Of a DNA stretch of 64,000 nucleotides, positions 21,905 through 34,644 are shown piece after piece (position 1 is the stretch's first letter; every line of letters begins with the position of its first letter). Both the position numbers and the translations under genes were made by a program. This stretch comes from Mycogone perniciosa (Eukaryota > Ascomycota > Sordariomycetes > Hypocreales > Hypocreaceae): assembly GCA_025331125.1 (NCBI GenBank), contig JAOALB010000057.1:62001-126000 (forward strand). Reading direction: 5' to 3'. Under the pieces are notes generated by a model. The model saw only the letters and a list, made by a program, of their open reading frames with translations. It had not been told where the DNA came from and did not search any database.

Positions 21905-23972
21905 CTATGCAGCTTAGCTGCCAGTCACACCAGGGGAGACTCCACCCATTTGCTGTTGTTGGCTGCAAAGACAAGTCGGCTGCGCCGCGGTCGCCAAGCA
22001 GACGCGGGCCGCCTGAGACGCGATAGCATGACCTTGAATGAAATACGAGTATGGAGTAACAGTGGCAGGACCTCCACGACAGCGTGCTGTGCTCCGTACA
22101 TAAAGTACACCACAAGTGCGGAGCCCACCGGTCGTCACGTCTCTCGGGTCTGCGGTGCTTCTTATTGGTGGTATTGGAAAGGAGCCATGATGCCCGATAT
22201 GAGTCGGATGGCTCAGGAAAAAGCAACTCGAACCCTGCGCCCAAGTTTCAAATTCACTGCCCTACGAGTCCAGATCGCCCCTCTCAAGTCTTCAGGAAGT
22301 CCTGGATGTTGTAGTAATACATAGTATTACTCCGTACATCAGATCCATAGGAGTACTCCATGCATTACACTTGAACATGCTGCTTATACAGGTACTCGGC
22401 AGTTGTATCAAATCTATCCGCTATCGATGGGTACCCTCAAGCATCAGTCTCCATGCGTACTAATAAATCAACAATCAACTGGGGCCGGATAGGCAAGATC
22501 TGCCTTGTGCGTGTCAGCGGTTATACTCGTATGTTACGTACTTGGTACGTAGGCACCTGCCGCGCGCATGGCTAGGATGGCGGCAATGGCGAGCAGCAAA
22601 AGGCTCCGTACTACGAAGTACTCCATCCAGGAACTACAGAGGCACATTGCACACCGGTACTACTACAACGGAGTACAACACGGAGCCGGGTGTTTCGAGC
22701 AAGGCACTGCTCCCTTGATGACGAGAAGGTACTTCTCAAGTCACAGACACAACCAAAGAGAAATTATCGAGATACTAATGATGGGATAATGATGGGGCCT
22801 CTATGATCCAACATCTAACGATTGCCAACGCCCATTTGTTAGCATTGTGGCTATAATATTAGCTCAACGGTGCTTCGTGCAAGTCACAAAGCCCGCATGG
22901 ACTAGGGACTGGGTCAGCATTCCCATTCCAGTCGCTGGCCAGCCGCGGATGGGGTTGATCGTGTGGACTCCACCCGTCAAACTGATCCCGCCATGGCTTG
23001 ACTTCTGCCTGTGCAATCGACGGAGCACCACTAGTATTCCTACTAATTCTAAGTTGCTTAGAGCAATATGAACAGAGGCCAACACATACGAGTCAAGTGC
23101 TACGACTTGGTATTACTCGCTTCCAATTCTTCGAGTATGGGACTAGGCTATCTTTACTGGCACTTCCGCCACTGCAGGCTTGCAGGAAGCCGTCCGGGCT
23201 TGCCCACGATCAAGCCAAATGGGACTTGACTGGCGGGACGGGTTGGATGTCGAAACCCACTTGTTCGTACCCTTTTCACCCTCTTCGTCCCCTTCTTGTC
23301 TCCTTCATGCCCAAGAATAGAAAACGCAGCAGCGTGCCGTATGCGAGTTGTCCAGAAGCTTGCCAGTGATTGGGTCGCTGTAACGGAGCTTCTCGCTGCT
23401 TGGCATGTTCCTCGAACGCAATGCGACGACACCACGACTCCTCCTGCACGCGACGACAGCCGTTAGCCCCTCCGGACCGGCACTCCCACTGTTGGCCGAC
23501 GGTAGACGTGTCTGAAGGACGTTCTGCGGTTCAAGGCAAGCTTTTTTTCTAGGCCACGCGACGACTGTCTGCGTAGGGAGCTGGGAGCTTTGTCCACAAA
23601 TTCAACGACAGGAGGCAAGATCTAGGTACAACGTTTGGGCATCCTGCGTCCGTCTATTGACCCCCAATAGATCAATCTAGACCCAACAGGTGATACGTAC
23701 ATCTTGTGCGGGCTGTATTGGTTGCCATCACGGCACTGAGACGATGAAAAAGTACTTTACGGGGCCATGGCCCACCACCACCACCACCCCTCCACCTTTC
23801 CCAAAGAATCAAAGAATCGCATTCGCATAGTCTTTGGATCTATTCTATCGTCTATACACCTAGCCTTCAACCGTTCTTTTCGACTTGAACATCCCAAGTT
23901 GCACTGAGGCCTACCAATCGTTTTTTCACCTGATACTCTTTGACTTAGCTTTGTCCAAACATCACAACCACA

Positions 23973-25427
23973 ATGGCTTGCGGTCTTGTCGAAGACACAT
24001 TTGCATCCTTGGCTGGGACAGGACAAATGCGTGCCTTTGACACAACTGCTTCTGGTTCCGAGGACCTGCTCATGACAGAACTGCCAGGTCCCTTTAGTGG
24101 CCCCTTGGTCTGGACAGGGGTTGACTACAAGAATGAAGAAACGTATACTTGTCAACTCAGTCAGAACGACAACGAAGAAATCGATGCTGCTCTAAAGAGT
24201 TTCAAAAGTCTGAATATCTCTCCACCGCCCGGTGTTTTCAGGAATTATGATTAACTGACCTTTCTTATAGCCCTTGGCTTGGACGGCGACGAAGTTGGAC
24301 AGCACAACTTCCCACTCCCCAACCTTGCACCTCGACTTGCGGACTGCGCTAAGGCCGTTCATGAGGGAAAGGGATTCTTTGTCGTCAGGGGTATTGATGG
24401 TTCGAGATACTCTATTGAGGACAACACTACGATTTACCTGGGTATTGCCAGCTATGTTGCTGACAAGAGAGGTTTGCAGGATCGCAAAGGCAATATGCTC
24501 AGTAGGTGTCTTGTACCTTCCTGGTGATGCAACATAGATCAACTAACATGAATAGCGCACATTACCGATTCGAAATCCTGGAAAGTACCTATGGAGCAAC
24601 GGCATAAAATCCACTCGAGTCAGGCTTTGGTATGTGCCTTTTTGCTCATCATTCCTGACTTCGCTTACAATAATCAAAGCCATATCACAACGATATGGGT
24701 TGCGAAATCCTAGCACTTCAAGTTCGACAAGGCTCCAAAGATGGTGGATATACCTATCTAAGCTCTGTGTGGGCTGCTTTCAACGAGTTGCTTTCCAAGG
24801 AACCATCGGTTGCCGAAACTCTCTTGGCCCCCAACTGGCCTGTGCAAGTGTAGGAGACCCGTCCGATACTATTTCATAATGCGCTGTCCTTTCGTCTAGA
24901 ATTACGCTAATCAATTGCTTCCAAACAGCTCGGGCCGCGAAGCCAAACATTATCTCGCTCCCGCTCTCGTGGTTCACGAAAGCAGACTGATGGCCAGCAT
25001 GGACCCGCACCGTTTCGGCCGTCACCGTTCCAGTGGATCTGCCAATATCCCGAGTTTGACAGCTTCCCAGACCTATGCGCTTGATAAAATATCAAATGCT
25101 GCATACCAGACTGAATTGCGTTTGAAGCTCCAGACGGACGATCTTCTGTTCTTCAACAACTGGGCATTGCTTCACAGGCGAGATTCCTATACGGACGATG
25201 ATGAGACTTCGCGCCACATGGTGAGGCTCTGGCTTCGAAATACCCAACTAGGCTGGTCGGTCCCCGTTTCGCTCTCGCCACCATGGCTAGCAGCGTACGG
25301 AGACAACAATCGGGCTCAGAACAGACTTTACCCTTTGGTCCCCATGCCTGTCTACAAGGCTCCCAAGTACTCTGCTGGATCTGCGGCTTTCATGTTGGAG
25401 GACAGCGACGCTTCTGATGATGAATAG
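23973..25427 (+). CDS. TauD/TfdA-type Fe(II)/2-oxoglutarate dioxygenase
   Basis: Non-haem iron, 2-oxoglutarate-dependent oxygenase, expected to hydroxylate a small molecule; the substrate cannot be read from sequence. Exons 23973-24207, 24271-24501, 24556-24629, 24680-24849 and 24929-25427 join in phase (introns 63, 54, 50 and 79 nt) and give 402 aa, typical of fungal TauD family members. Iron ligands are His183 and Asp185 in PYHNDMGCEIL and a distal His near 333 in SRHMVRLWLRN, whose Arg residues would bind 2-oxoglutarate. FFVVRGIDGSRYSIEDN and DLLFFNNWALLHRRDSY are other family landmarks. No signal peptide is visible, so it is probably cytosolic. No biosynthetic neighbours are seen, which argues for a stand-alone metabolic gene rather than a cluster member. 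Confidence 0.88.
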
Positions 25428-28327
25428 CTGTCGTTGCAATCAGACCACCGGAATGCCTAGAATACTACATTTTCTTTGTTCAGGGGAAAGGTCATTCGGA
25501 ACGCTTCCGGGTTGAAAAGGGACAATGGACATGTGATCTATAACGTCTATACTCTCATTGATGCTTCTGATTTTCTCGTATCAACAAAAACTGTCCCTCT
25601 ATCGCTTTGACATGGATCATTTCTGATCTTGGGTGGTTCTGACTAGCACCCAGCATTTGTTCGAAAACTTAACGCCACAGTTCTCCTCAAAACCAATGAG
25701 AATGCTAAGCTCGTGTGACAACGGCTGAGTCTAACGGCTGCTCCACTCCGCACGGCACGCCTAACCTTGCCGCGATTTGCGAATATCGACTTCGCTTCAA
25801 CAATTTCTGTCATACGTCGAAAAAGGAGCGAATCATAAACTTTGCTTGCCGTCTTGACCACATGTCATTTGACCAAAAGTACTAGTATCCTCGGCCAGAT
25901 TATCTCCGCTTCCACCCACATCGAACCATTCAGGGGGTTTGCCCGCCTGTGCAGTTAGTTACCAAGTGTCACAACATGGGGTTACAATGGGAAACCGACA
26001 TGGGTGTATGCGCTTCTCAAGCTGAGACGCTCTTCCTGCATGTCTTGGTAAGTCATCACTTGCGTCTGTATGTCACTCTGCAGGGTACCAGGGTTGTATT
26101 TGTTCAGCATCGTGCTTTGTTTTCACATTCCCGCGTGATATTCCCGACTAGCAAATGTTAGGTTAATACAGCCTCATGTAGCATGTAGCTGAGGTTCTGC
26201 AAGGGACAGCATCGTTAGCCGGCAGTGCGAGAAAACACAGCCACGATGCCGGGTATTTCCCCGTTGTAACGCTGCGTCGAGGAGCCAAGGACCACTTGTC
26301 GCCAGATGAGAGGGAGGATGTATAGATACGGTTACATTTTGTCCTAGAACTTGTCGTAAAACATAATAATACGAAGCATGCCTTATCACAATACTAAACT
26401 GTGCCATGGTGAACCCGGACGTCCAAAGGAGGTAAAACATGCGCAGCTGCGTGTTCTGGCCCCCATCCACCAGCGCTGCCGTGACCCTTGTGAAAGAGGA
26501 AGCCGGGGTTTGCCTGTACCAGTTCCTCATGTACATCATACAATGCTCCAGCCCTACGTGGTCCAATTGTCTTGGTCTTGATGCATGTATCCCTGACCTG
26601 TGGATGTGCTCGCTGTATTATGCCAGGGTCCAGGGACTGTACTCGTACGAAATGCTACTCGTATGCTAATGTACAAACTCAAATGAATGAGTTGTGATGA
26701 GATCCTCTCCACCTGATGGCCACATCGGCTCGTGCAGGATCGTTGATACCTACCTTTGATGCATCGGTGACGACCATCTCATTAAGCTAGAAAACCTCAT
26801 CCATACTAGCCATTCTCGAATGAGCGGGTGATGGTTGTGTGGGTCGGCCAGCCTTGCGCCTTGATAGGTTCATGATCCAATGGCCGCGAGATCTCTCCTC
26901 TTCTCCCAGCTCAATGGTGGAGAAGCAGGCCCTCATGATTGTACAACAAGGACCAGGGCAGTTTATTCCAGGACCTAATTCATGCATCAAGGTTCGAGAT
27001 TCCTGGCTTGTTCACCCTGCATGGAGAGGGGTAAAGAAGAGGTCGTGGTTGTCTCGGGCCAGTTGTCTCAGGGGGGAAATGACGCACAATAATTCATCTG
27101 ATGTTCAAAGGACCGTGAGTGGAAAAGGGAGAAATACCACGCTTCTGTCACTTCTCACAACGGTCCTCGTAAAACCAAATTTGGACGAAGGGTTGAACTT
27201 GGGCAGCAAAAGCCGAGAGCCTGCAGGAGAGAAGAGAGGTTATCCGCATAGGGGCATAGATTGGAGCAATGGCACCGGCAGAAGGGAATTCCGAGCTCCC
27301 CCACCCAACAAATACATAACCCAATAGATTTGCCCTATGGAACTCTTGATCTAACTGGACCGTTACGGTGGATATGGAGTCGTGGGACGATGGGGATTCG
27401 ATTTCGTTGTCCCGCCCGGGCGCCTATCTGCGGGCTAGCGGTTAGGCTCACAAGTTCCCACCGATTAATGCCCAGCATGAACGAGGGGGCATTAATGTGA
27501 CTCATTTGTCAGATTTACAATTACTATAAATGGGGCTATGCCATTGCTTTGCATGTGGTGGATCCTGCAAGTGTGTGCATGCAGACAGCAGTTCGTTGGA
27601 TGGAGCAAGAAGTCGACTCTTGCGACAAGGACTCCACCCTTGAGGGAACTGTGACGCATGCCTTGGGTATTATTGGCATCCAGGACAATGTGGACTTGAG
27701 GGGAAGTTCCCTCCGAGAGGCACCGCAGTCGGATGAGGAGAATGGTTGCGTTCGTGCATGTTGTTGGGCGTACTCGTAAAGGCCTGTGTTCGCCGACCTC
27801 TCGGCGAAAGGGGAAGATGCCCGACCTGACACAATGTTGCTGCCACCCACTCTTAGATTGTCGCGAGTCAGCTCAAGTACCCGTAATTACACATTATGCT
27901 GAACAGAAAGCGCATGCTGCAGAGTCTGGCCCCCCAAAATGCCCGAATATCCCTCCAACGGTGCCCTTTTTCCGGCTCATACAGCCCCCCATCCCTCGGC
28001 AACGATCCCAGCCAGAACATCCATTTGATACCCAATGTCACTCTGAAAAATTCTCCTGTATATCTTTTGTATATGGACAACACGCTATCGGGGTTATTCG
28101 TCAGTTTCTGCGGAATATTCCGAGTGGCGCCACGACGGCACAACTACTCGTATGCTTCTCGAGACGATCAGCACCTGCGGCACGTCCTTGAAGTCTCATT
28201 GGCCTAAGTGAAACGATCTTAATGCCGCATTCAAGTTGAGCGTGCGTCAAGGATTGTCGAGTGAACCGCGGACATCTTCCGAGAACGGAGGCAAGTGGTT
28301 TCCTCCACCCTCTGCTACTCGTCCCAG
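25428..28327. other. Gene-free intergenic region
   Basis: These 2.9 kb separate the 3' ends of the dioxygenase and the Ser/Thr-rich protein gene. Open frames at 26839-27327 and 27733-28191 have no recognisable motif, biased composition or splice support. No transposon remnants are recognised. Confidence 0.45.
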
Positions 28328-29218
28328 TCAAACCATCGCAACCAACAATCCGGCCAAAACGCCGATAGCTCCGAAGTCCACAGCTTTGGCTGCTGCCCCT
28401 CCTGTCACGACTGGCGGGTAGCTTCCGCTTGAGTCGGTTGTTGTCGGCTTCGAACTACTCGTGTGAACCTCTGGCTGGGAATAGGGATGACTCGATACCA
28501 CAGGGGCGGCGGTCTTTGCTGACGTTGAGCTAGTTTCCGATAATGATGGCGAGCATCCATATCCATACGCTTCAGCATCATCGGATGCAGTAGGGCAGAG
28601 ACCTGAGGCAATCTCTGTCGTCGTCGACCCTTCTTCTGTTTGGATTGCGGTGGTTGTCAGTGTTGTTAGAGATGTCTCGATAACTGCACTCGTGATGGTA
28701 GTCGAGTGGGACCGGGTCCAGGTTATCGTCTGCACACGGGTGTACGTCGAATACTCAATACGGGGCGATATGGACGACGTGGACACACTTGGCGGTTGAT
28801 ACCACAGTTCAGACGTCGAGCTGATTGCATTACTCGGACTCGAGTATGATTCGAGAGGCGGATTTGTTTCTGAAGCTGGATCGGAGGTCTTTGAAGGCTG
28901 TTGGTCGGTGGCATAAGATGCTATGGTCGAATAGTCCCAGGACCATTCAGAAGACGGGGTTGGTCTATCAAATATCCTCAGAGTTAGTTTCCAATGTTGT
29001 GACTGACTAGCTCGCCAACAGGTACAGCAGAGACGTTCTGATACACGCTAGAACAGCTAAAGAATTCTTGGAATATCGGAAACCAGCCGTATGAGAAAGC
29101 TTCAATGGCTTTTGAGTTTGTGTTTTATGGCATTTCTTTACCTTTGTGGGAGATTGTTGCTAATTGCATCGGCCAGGCCTGCCAGAACCAGGCCTGCGAA
29201 CACGAGTGCGCAAATCAT
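28328..29218 (-). CDS. Small secreted Ser/Thr-rich protein, probably GPI-anchored
   Basis: Probable cell-surface protein of 237 aa, not assigned to a named family. Minus-strand exons are 29218-29142 and 28964-28328, with a 177-nt intron ending TTGATAG. Exon 1 encodes a clear signal peptide (MICALVFAGLVLAGLADA, cleavage likely after Ala18), which fits phase-2 splicing to exon 2. The mature part is dominated by Ser, Thr and Pro (TSSTSEL, SLTTLTTTAIQTEE, EVHTSSSKPTTTDSS), as in heavily O-glycosylated wall proteins, with one Cys pair about 17 residues apart (GLCPTA and YGYGC). The C-terminus, small residues then AIGVLAGLLVAMV with no basic tail, resembles a GPI-attachment signal. Role is unknown; wall structure or adhesion are possible. 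Confidence 0.7.
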
Positions 29219-32200
29219 TTTCGTTCGAAACAGATGAGAATATGGTTCAAGGTCCTTTCTCCAACAATGTCCTGACTTGGCCCATCTCGCAGGTGAGCGG
29301 ATAGCGACCTACGGTGACTTCAAGTACTCGGGTGCCTTGCGGTGTTTGCGCAACGATGCCGTGGACAAGCTGAGGCAGGATGTCGGTGTATGCTGTGATC
29401 TCGGCTCACTGCTGTTTTCGTGATACCACATCGTCGAAATGAGGCCAGTTTCTACGGCTACAAGATCATCCTGCAATCAGAGCCGAATATTGTTGCCGGC
29501 TACCATGGTAGAACAAGATTCGGCTTCTAGGAGCACAAATGACACCCCGCGATGGAATGGGTATCCCTAGACGGAGATGTTGCCGAATTTTGGCATAATG
29601 TTTGCGCGAGATGTTCAACGTTGCTCTCTCGATGTAATGCATCGGATGTACGTCCGGGGACAGATACTACATGACATAATGTACAACTCGAGGAAATTCC
29701 GAAGAAGGGTATATAGACAAACTTGAGATAGGGGGTTGTTCTCAAGGTCCCCGGCACGTTAGAGCAAAGAGATTGCTTCCAATAGTCAATTTGACGATCA
29801 ATAAATTACTATTAATATATTACTGTTGACGGAAAAGCCACCTGCAATGACTGAAAATACTCGGGTCTCCACAGTCATTTGTATTTACTATGAAGTGCCT
29901 CGGGATATAAAGAAGAATTACTCGATTTTTTATTGTTATACGATAGATATTGTTATCGCAAGATCTAGAACACCAGGCTGTCTTGTCTTTCCTTGGGTAT
30001 AGTAGGCCAATACTAGAGCATGGAGTCAGTATTGGAACAACATGCGACTTTAGCCAATCTGACACCAATAGTATATCCTCTGTTTGAATGGTATCCCATA
30101 TGACAAGCACAGCCGAGGTCAAGAGCAGAAGGGCCAGCGTTTGACAGTGATGTTAGCAAACAAGACGGCAGCCTCTGCTCGGGATCTGATCCCTGGTCTT
30201 GCACACGGAAGCGCGTTTGAAACATTAATCTCTGAAAGGAACAGTTTGCAGCCTTTTGATCGACTATGAGCCGAGGAATACGACGTGGTTCAACAATGAA
30301 AACTTTCCACGGCTTTGTTCGGCCCATCGCATTGCTTTCTTGTGCTTTTGGCAGTAATCCACAGACAGACAAATCGGATACGTATCATTAGTGACTATTG
30401 ATAAATGTTCAGGATGTTCATCATAATTCTCCTAATGTACACATAAACTGACATTTTAGCCCATTCTAGCACACTCATTCGTGGGGATTCAACAGTGAGG
30501 TATCGAGGCATCAGGTTTCTTCCGTTTATTCATGTATTTTGACAGGGTTGTTGCCCACCTACTTGGTAACAGCAGGAGTTACAATTCCCTTCAACTCAAG
30601 TCCCGCGGCGGATGCCCTCCTCGAACAGTATCGTGATCGTTGTGTGACAGAATCCTATGGGTCCATCAAGTGTGATCTTGTCTTTGGAGCAAGCAATCTT
30701 TGGTCGCTCCCAGTCATTGGCGCACCAAGGAGACACAAGTGATACCTTTTTATCATAGTTATTTACCCCATTGTTACGATCCAGATGAGTTCCCATCACT
30801 GTGAAGAGGAAGGTACAGATATCGTGACAAAGCTGAGACTCAGGACGGTTTCCCCCTTAAACGCACTGGTCAACAGACAGCCCCCATCCCTATAATGACC
30901 TATGAATAATAGCCACCACGGTATCTACGGATCTTTACTCTAGTGGGACATAGAATTGGAGTTGGCCCTAGCATCCCCCCTGCAATGGGTAGAGGGTCGG
31001 GTAGCCTGGAGACTATGACATCCGAAGTACGGCGCAGGACAAACATCTCAACTTTGAACTGAGTCCATAGATCTACTGATATTGTAGCCAGCGGTGTCTC
31101 TAGGTGTCTGTATACAGCCAGAAGATGGCAGCGGTCGAAATCTGAGATGAACTTGGAGTCAAAGACTATATTCTCTGGTTAATTTTGAGTTCTTCTCTTC
31201 AGAACGAAATGGGAACATTATCGCTTCAGAAGGTATGCTCCTTGATCCCCTTGGACAAAATAGGGATTGTTCGTAATGTGCCGAAAAAAAGGCCATAACA
31301 GATAGCGTCCCATCTTCCGGTCAATGCACATAAACTGATTCTGAGAATGATTGCGTCGACATCATCGGTATGTTCCTCACTGGCAACCTGGAGAATCGAC
31401 TATTCTAGGTTACTAGTATTGCAGAAAGACATGGAGCTCTTTACGCGAGTTTTGAGCATCATCCACCCCAAACAAATCTTAGGAGAAAACTACCACAGGA
31501 ATATCGTTAAAGGGAAGGGACAGTATCGCGTCACGATAGCCTAGCGGACTGTCAGACCACTGATCAGGGATGGCAGCACATCTTTCCCGTGAAATCTGAA
31601 CAGGCAGCCATGTTACTACTATTTGCGAAACATGTGTGTACCTACGGGTAAGGATACCTGTGTATCTTCTTTCGGCTATTTATCCAATTATGATGGCTCG
31701 CCGGGTAGTCTATCGAGATGCGTCGTTGGTAAGCGAGATAGTTAGGCAAGACATGTCTACCCTGCATCTGTAACAACGGAAGCGGGTTCGCCGGAGGGTC
31801 GTGCAATTCCATGTATCCCACAGATTGTCAGTTTGACGGTCTATTCTGTCTTATGACCTTTATCTAGTGGTTTTTCGTATACTTGTCAAAAACGTTGTGA
31901 AATTGTTGATTCAAGTACCCCAATGGAATCCTGCAAAGCGTACAACACGGCAGAATGAGATGCAGGAGCATTGACAGAGGGAAATAACAACGCAAACAAA
32001 GTCCTGCTGCGGCTTTATTGTCTCATAAAGCGTCAAATTCTATATTTCTACGCAGACACAGCAATCTGGTCATTACAATGCTACCGGCGCTAGACCCACT
32101 TAGGCCGGAGGTTGTTCCGAAGCTGTCCGGAGAATGTCCGTAGTCATCGCGGACCGCTCCGTAACGGTGATCCAGCATAACCTAGTATCAAGAACCCGTA

Positions 32201-33206
32201 CTCCGTACAAATGTAAGTTTGACCCGACTTTTATTTAGCTTTTGTGCTTGCTGGTTTCTGGTGTAACCCGAAACCCATCAGGGTTCTTGCGAAGCCATTG
32301 CGTTGGCGCTGGACGTGATGGAATGGATGGCATGTATGTAGATGACCTGTTGTGATGCACGCATAGCCTAATAATGCGACCATTATTACAGACAGTGAAG
32401 GGAGACGGTGAGGTGATCTTCAGAGTCGGTCGATGGCTGCCAGATCAGGGAGGGATCAGGACTGCAGCATCCAAGACAAACAGCATCGCATCGCGTCGCA
32501 TCGACACCATAGGAAACACCAGAAGAAGCCCCAGCGTGTTCCTCCCAGCTGATCTCAGCTCAGGCCAATGAGAGGCTGTGCCGTGGCTCAACCAGTGGCA
32601 CGTGATCTGGCTTAATGTCTCGTGTTGGGTTGGCTGAGCGAATCCAAACATCAAATTTTTTTTTCTTTAGCGGAAGATGTGGAATGCATGCATGTCAGCT
32701 GCACTTGTGGAAGCACAACCAACAACGTGACTGAGACGAGACTTTTATGACATTTCCCCCCTCATTCTGCTCCCTTGGACTTGGCTTGGCTTGTGAGAGG
32801 CATGCAGACAGACAGACAGATATTGAGCTGTGAAGAAAGCTTCGCGGCGGAGAGACCTTCCTACTTGAACTAGCACGGTGCGGACGTGGTCGAATATATA
32901 TTAAATTCAAATGACGCACCTGACATGTACGTTCGTTGTACGGAGTACAGTGCCGATATATTAGTTATGTAGGTACGCTTGGAGAATGCGAGCTTTGTGC
33001 ATCGTTGGTGCTGTCCGTCAGCCTCGCAGGAATGCAGAGCTGAGCCTTTTCGGACCGACCGAGATGCACCATGCTTCAACCAGCCTAAGTTGCGCCAGGG
33101 AGAACAAGCCCTAGTCCCGCCTCTCCGCATTGTGGCAGCCAAGGAGGGAAGAAAAAAGCAAAAGGACATCGGGGCTAGAACCGGTCACTGAATCATGTTC
33201 GTAGTG

Positions 33207-33230
33207 GTACGAGTACTCCGTACGAAGTAC
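33207..33230. repeat. Compound palindrome: GAGTAC, TACTCCGTAC and TACGAAGTAC units
   Basis: Three overlapping GTAC-ended units lie in tandem. It is one of six family copies between 32.2 and 34.6 kb, all intergenic. Confidence 0.75.
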
Positions 33231-34614
33231 AGAGTCGCAAAATGAAGTGAAGAGGGACGCTCCTCTGTGGACCTAGGGTTCCAAGGCTAAATCTGAACCA
33301 GATCAACTGATGAACACCATCTCAGGGGGCGGGTTCTTCGGAATGTGAAATCAAGAAAGACATGGAAAGACCGCTAAATCGATCTCAACTTCTCAAGTCA
33401 GTCTGGTCTGCTGCTCCTAGTGGATGGCAAGGATGGAGCTTGGGAGGCATCGCTCGCTGGGGAGAAGAGCGGAGCCTAACCAACCAGAGCGGGCGCCCTG
33501 ACCGTTATTAATACCATTGCGGCTGTTAGGGAAAACGGTGGTGGCCATTGATTGAACCAATATTTGGCTGCTTTTCTGGCGATGCGAGATTAGACGGAGG
33601 CTTCTGCTTGTGCTGTACGGAGTCGGGCTGGTGATTCTCAGGACGCCTTTGACTCACTACGAGCACGGCCGTCGCCAAGCGGTGACAGAGACAGAGACAG
33701 GCAGAGAGACAGACACACAGGGAGAAAAGAGAGGAGGGAGGCTATTTCGGGAGCGTCTCCACGTGCGGCCTGTCTGTCGTACGTGCGTTGCTGGTGCAGA
33801 AGTCACAGCGTTTTGGCTGGCCCAACCGCTTGGGATTGATTGATTGGTGGAGGTTTCATTGCACCCACACCTCGTGGGCATTTCAAATCTGGGGTATTAG
33901 TTCCAAGGGGATGAGATGAGGATGATCAGCCGCCGGAGAGGTGATCTCTTGCTGACAGTTGCAGGAGTAGTGGCAGTGATGAACCGCTAGCCATTTTGCC
34001 ATTCATCAGATCATAGTGCGGGGAGTATCGGCACCAGGAATACCAATGTCTGGGGTATTATTTTGCTCAGGCCGAATGGCGCTGTCAGATCGATGTTCTA
34101 CTCGTACTCGTAGTCTGTACTCAGTACGAGTATGATGGATCAAAAAAGGGGGGAGTCGACAGAAGCATTCCATCAACACCACTCCACACATATACTCCGT
34201 ATCTTACGCGCTGGAATTCGAGAGTCGTGGCAGAATTCGTGAGCTCGTTTATCGTTTGTGCTTTTCGTATGTACGAGGGTCTCCGCCTGTCAATGTCTGG
34301 CAAGCAAGCAAGCAAGCAACAAGCCGACTCAGAGCGCAGCCCTGCCTGGCCGCAGTTAGTCGATGAGTGGATTCGATGGAAAACCGCGTCGATGGCTCGT
34401 GAAGGATTCGTATTTTCCCGCTTTATTTTAGTCGCTCTAATGGATCTTCGGGAGTTGTACGGAGTACATAGTACGTAAAGCATTTGGCGGTCACGAGTCC
34501 TCATACTAGTAGTCGTAGTAAGAATAATACGGAGTACAAGCAATATGTGCTCAGATCTCCTGATGCCAGTAAGCAACTGTCATCGTCAGCATCATTTTCA
34601 GTCACTCGTTGGTA

Positions 34615-34644
34615 GCGACAGACAGCGACAGACAGCGACAGACA
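34615..34644. repeat. Three tandem copies of GCGACAGACA
   Basis: A perfect 10-bp unit repeated three times in the gene-free region upstream of the Zn2Cys6 gene. Confidence 0.85.

Larger units (their letters stand above)
20087..23972. other. Gene-poor region with dense TACGGAGTA/TACGAAGTAC palindromes
   Basis: No convincing gene is seen in 3.9 kb; open frames are short, overlap on both strands and match nothing. The stretch must contain the promoters of two divergent genes (Zn2Cys6 protein, minus; dioxygenase, plus). It carries at least seven copies or near-copies of the short palindrome family, and a tandem GCAATCGGAC pair near 20512-20531. Confidence 0.5.

Noticed and set aside
26988..27005. 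GGTTCGAGATTCC, similar to a tRNA T-arm
   Set aside because: The flanking bases cannot form the T-stem, and no acceptor, D- or anticodon arm is found upstream.
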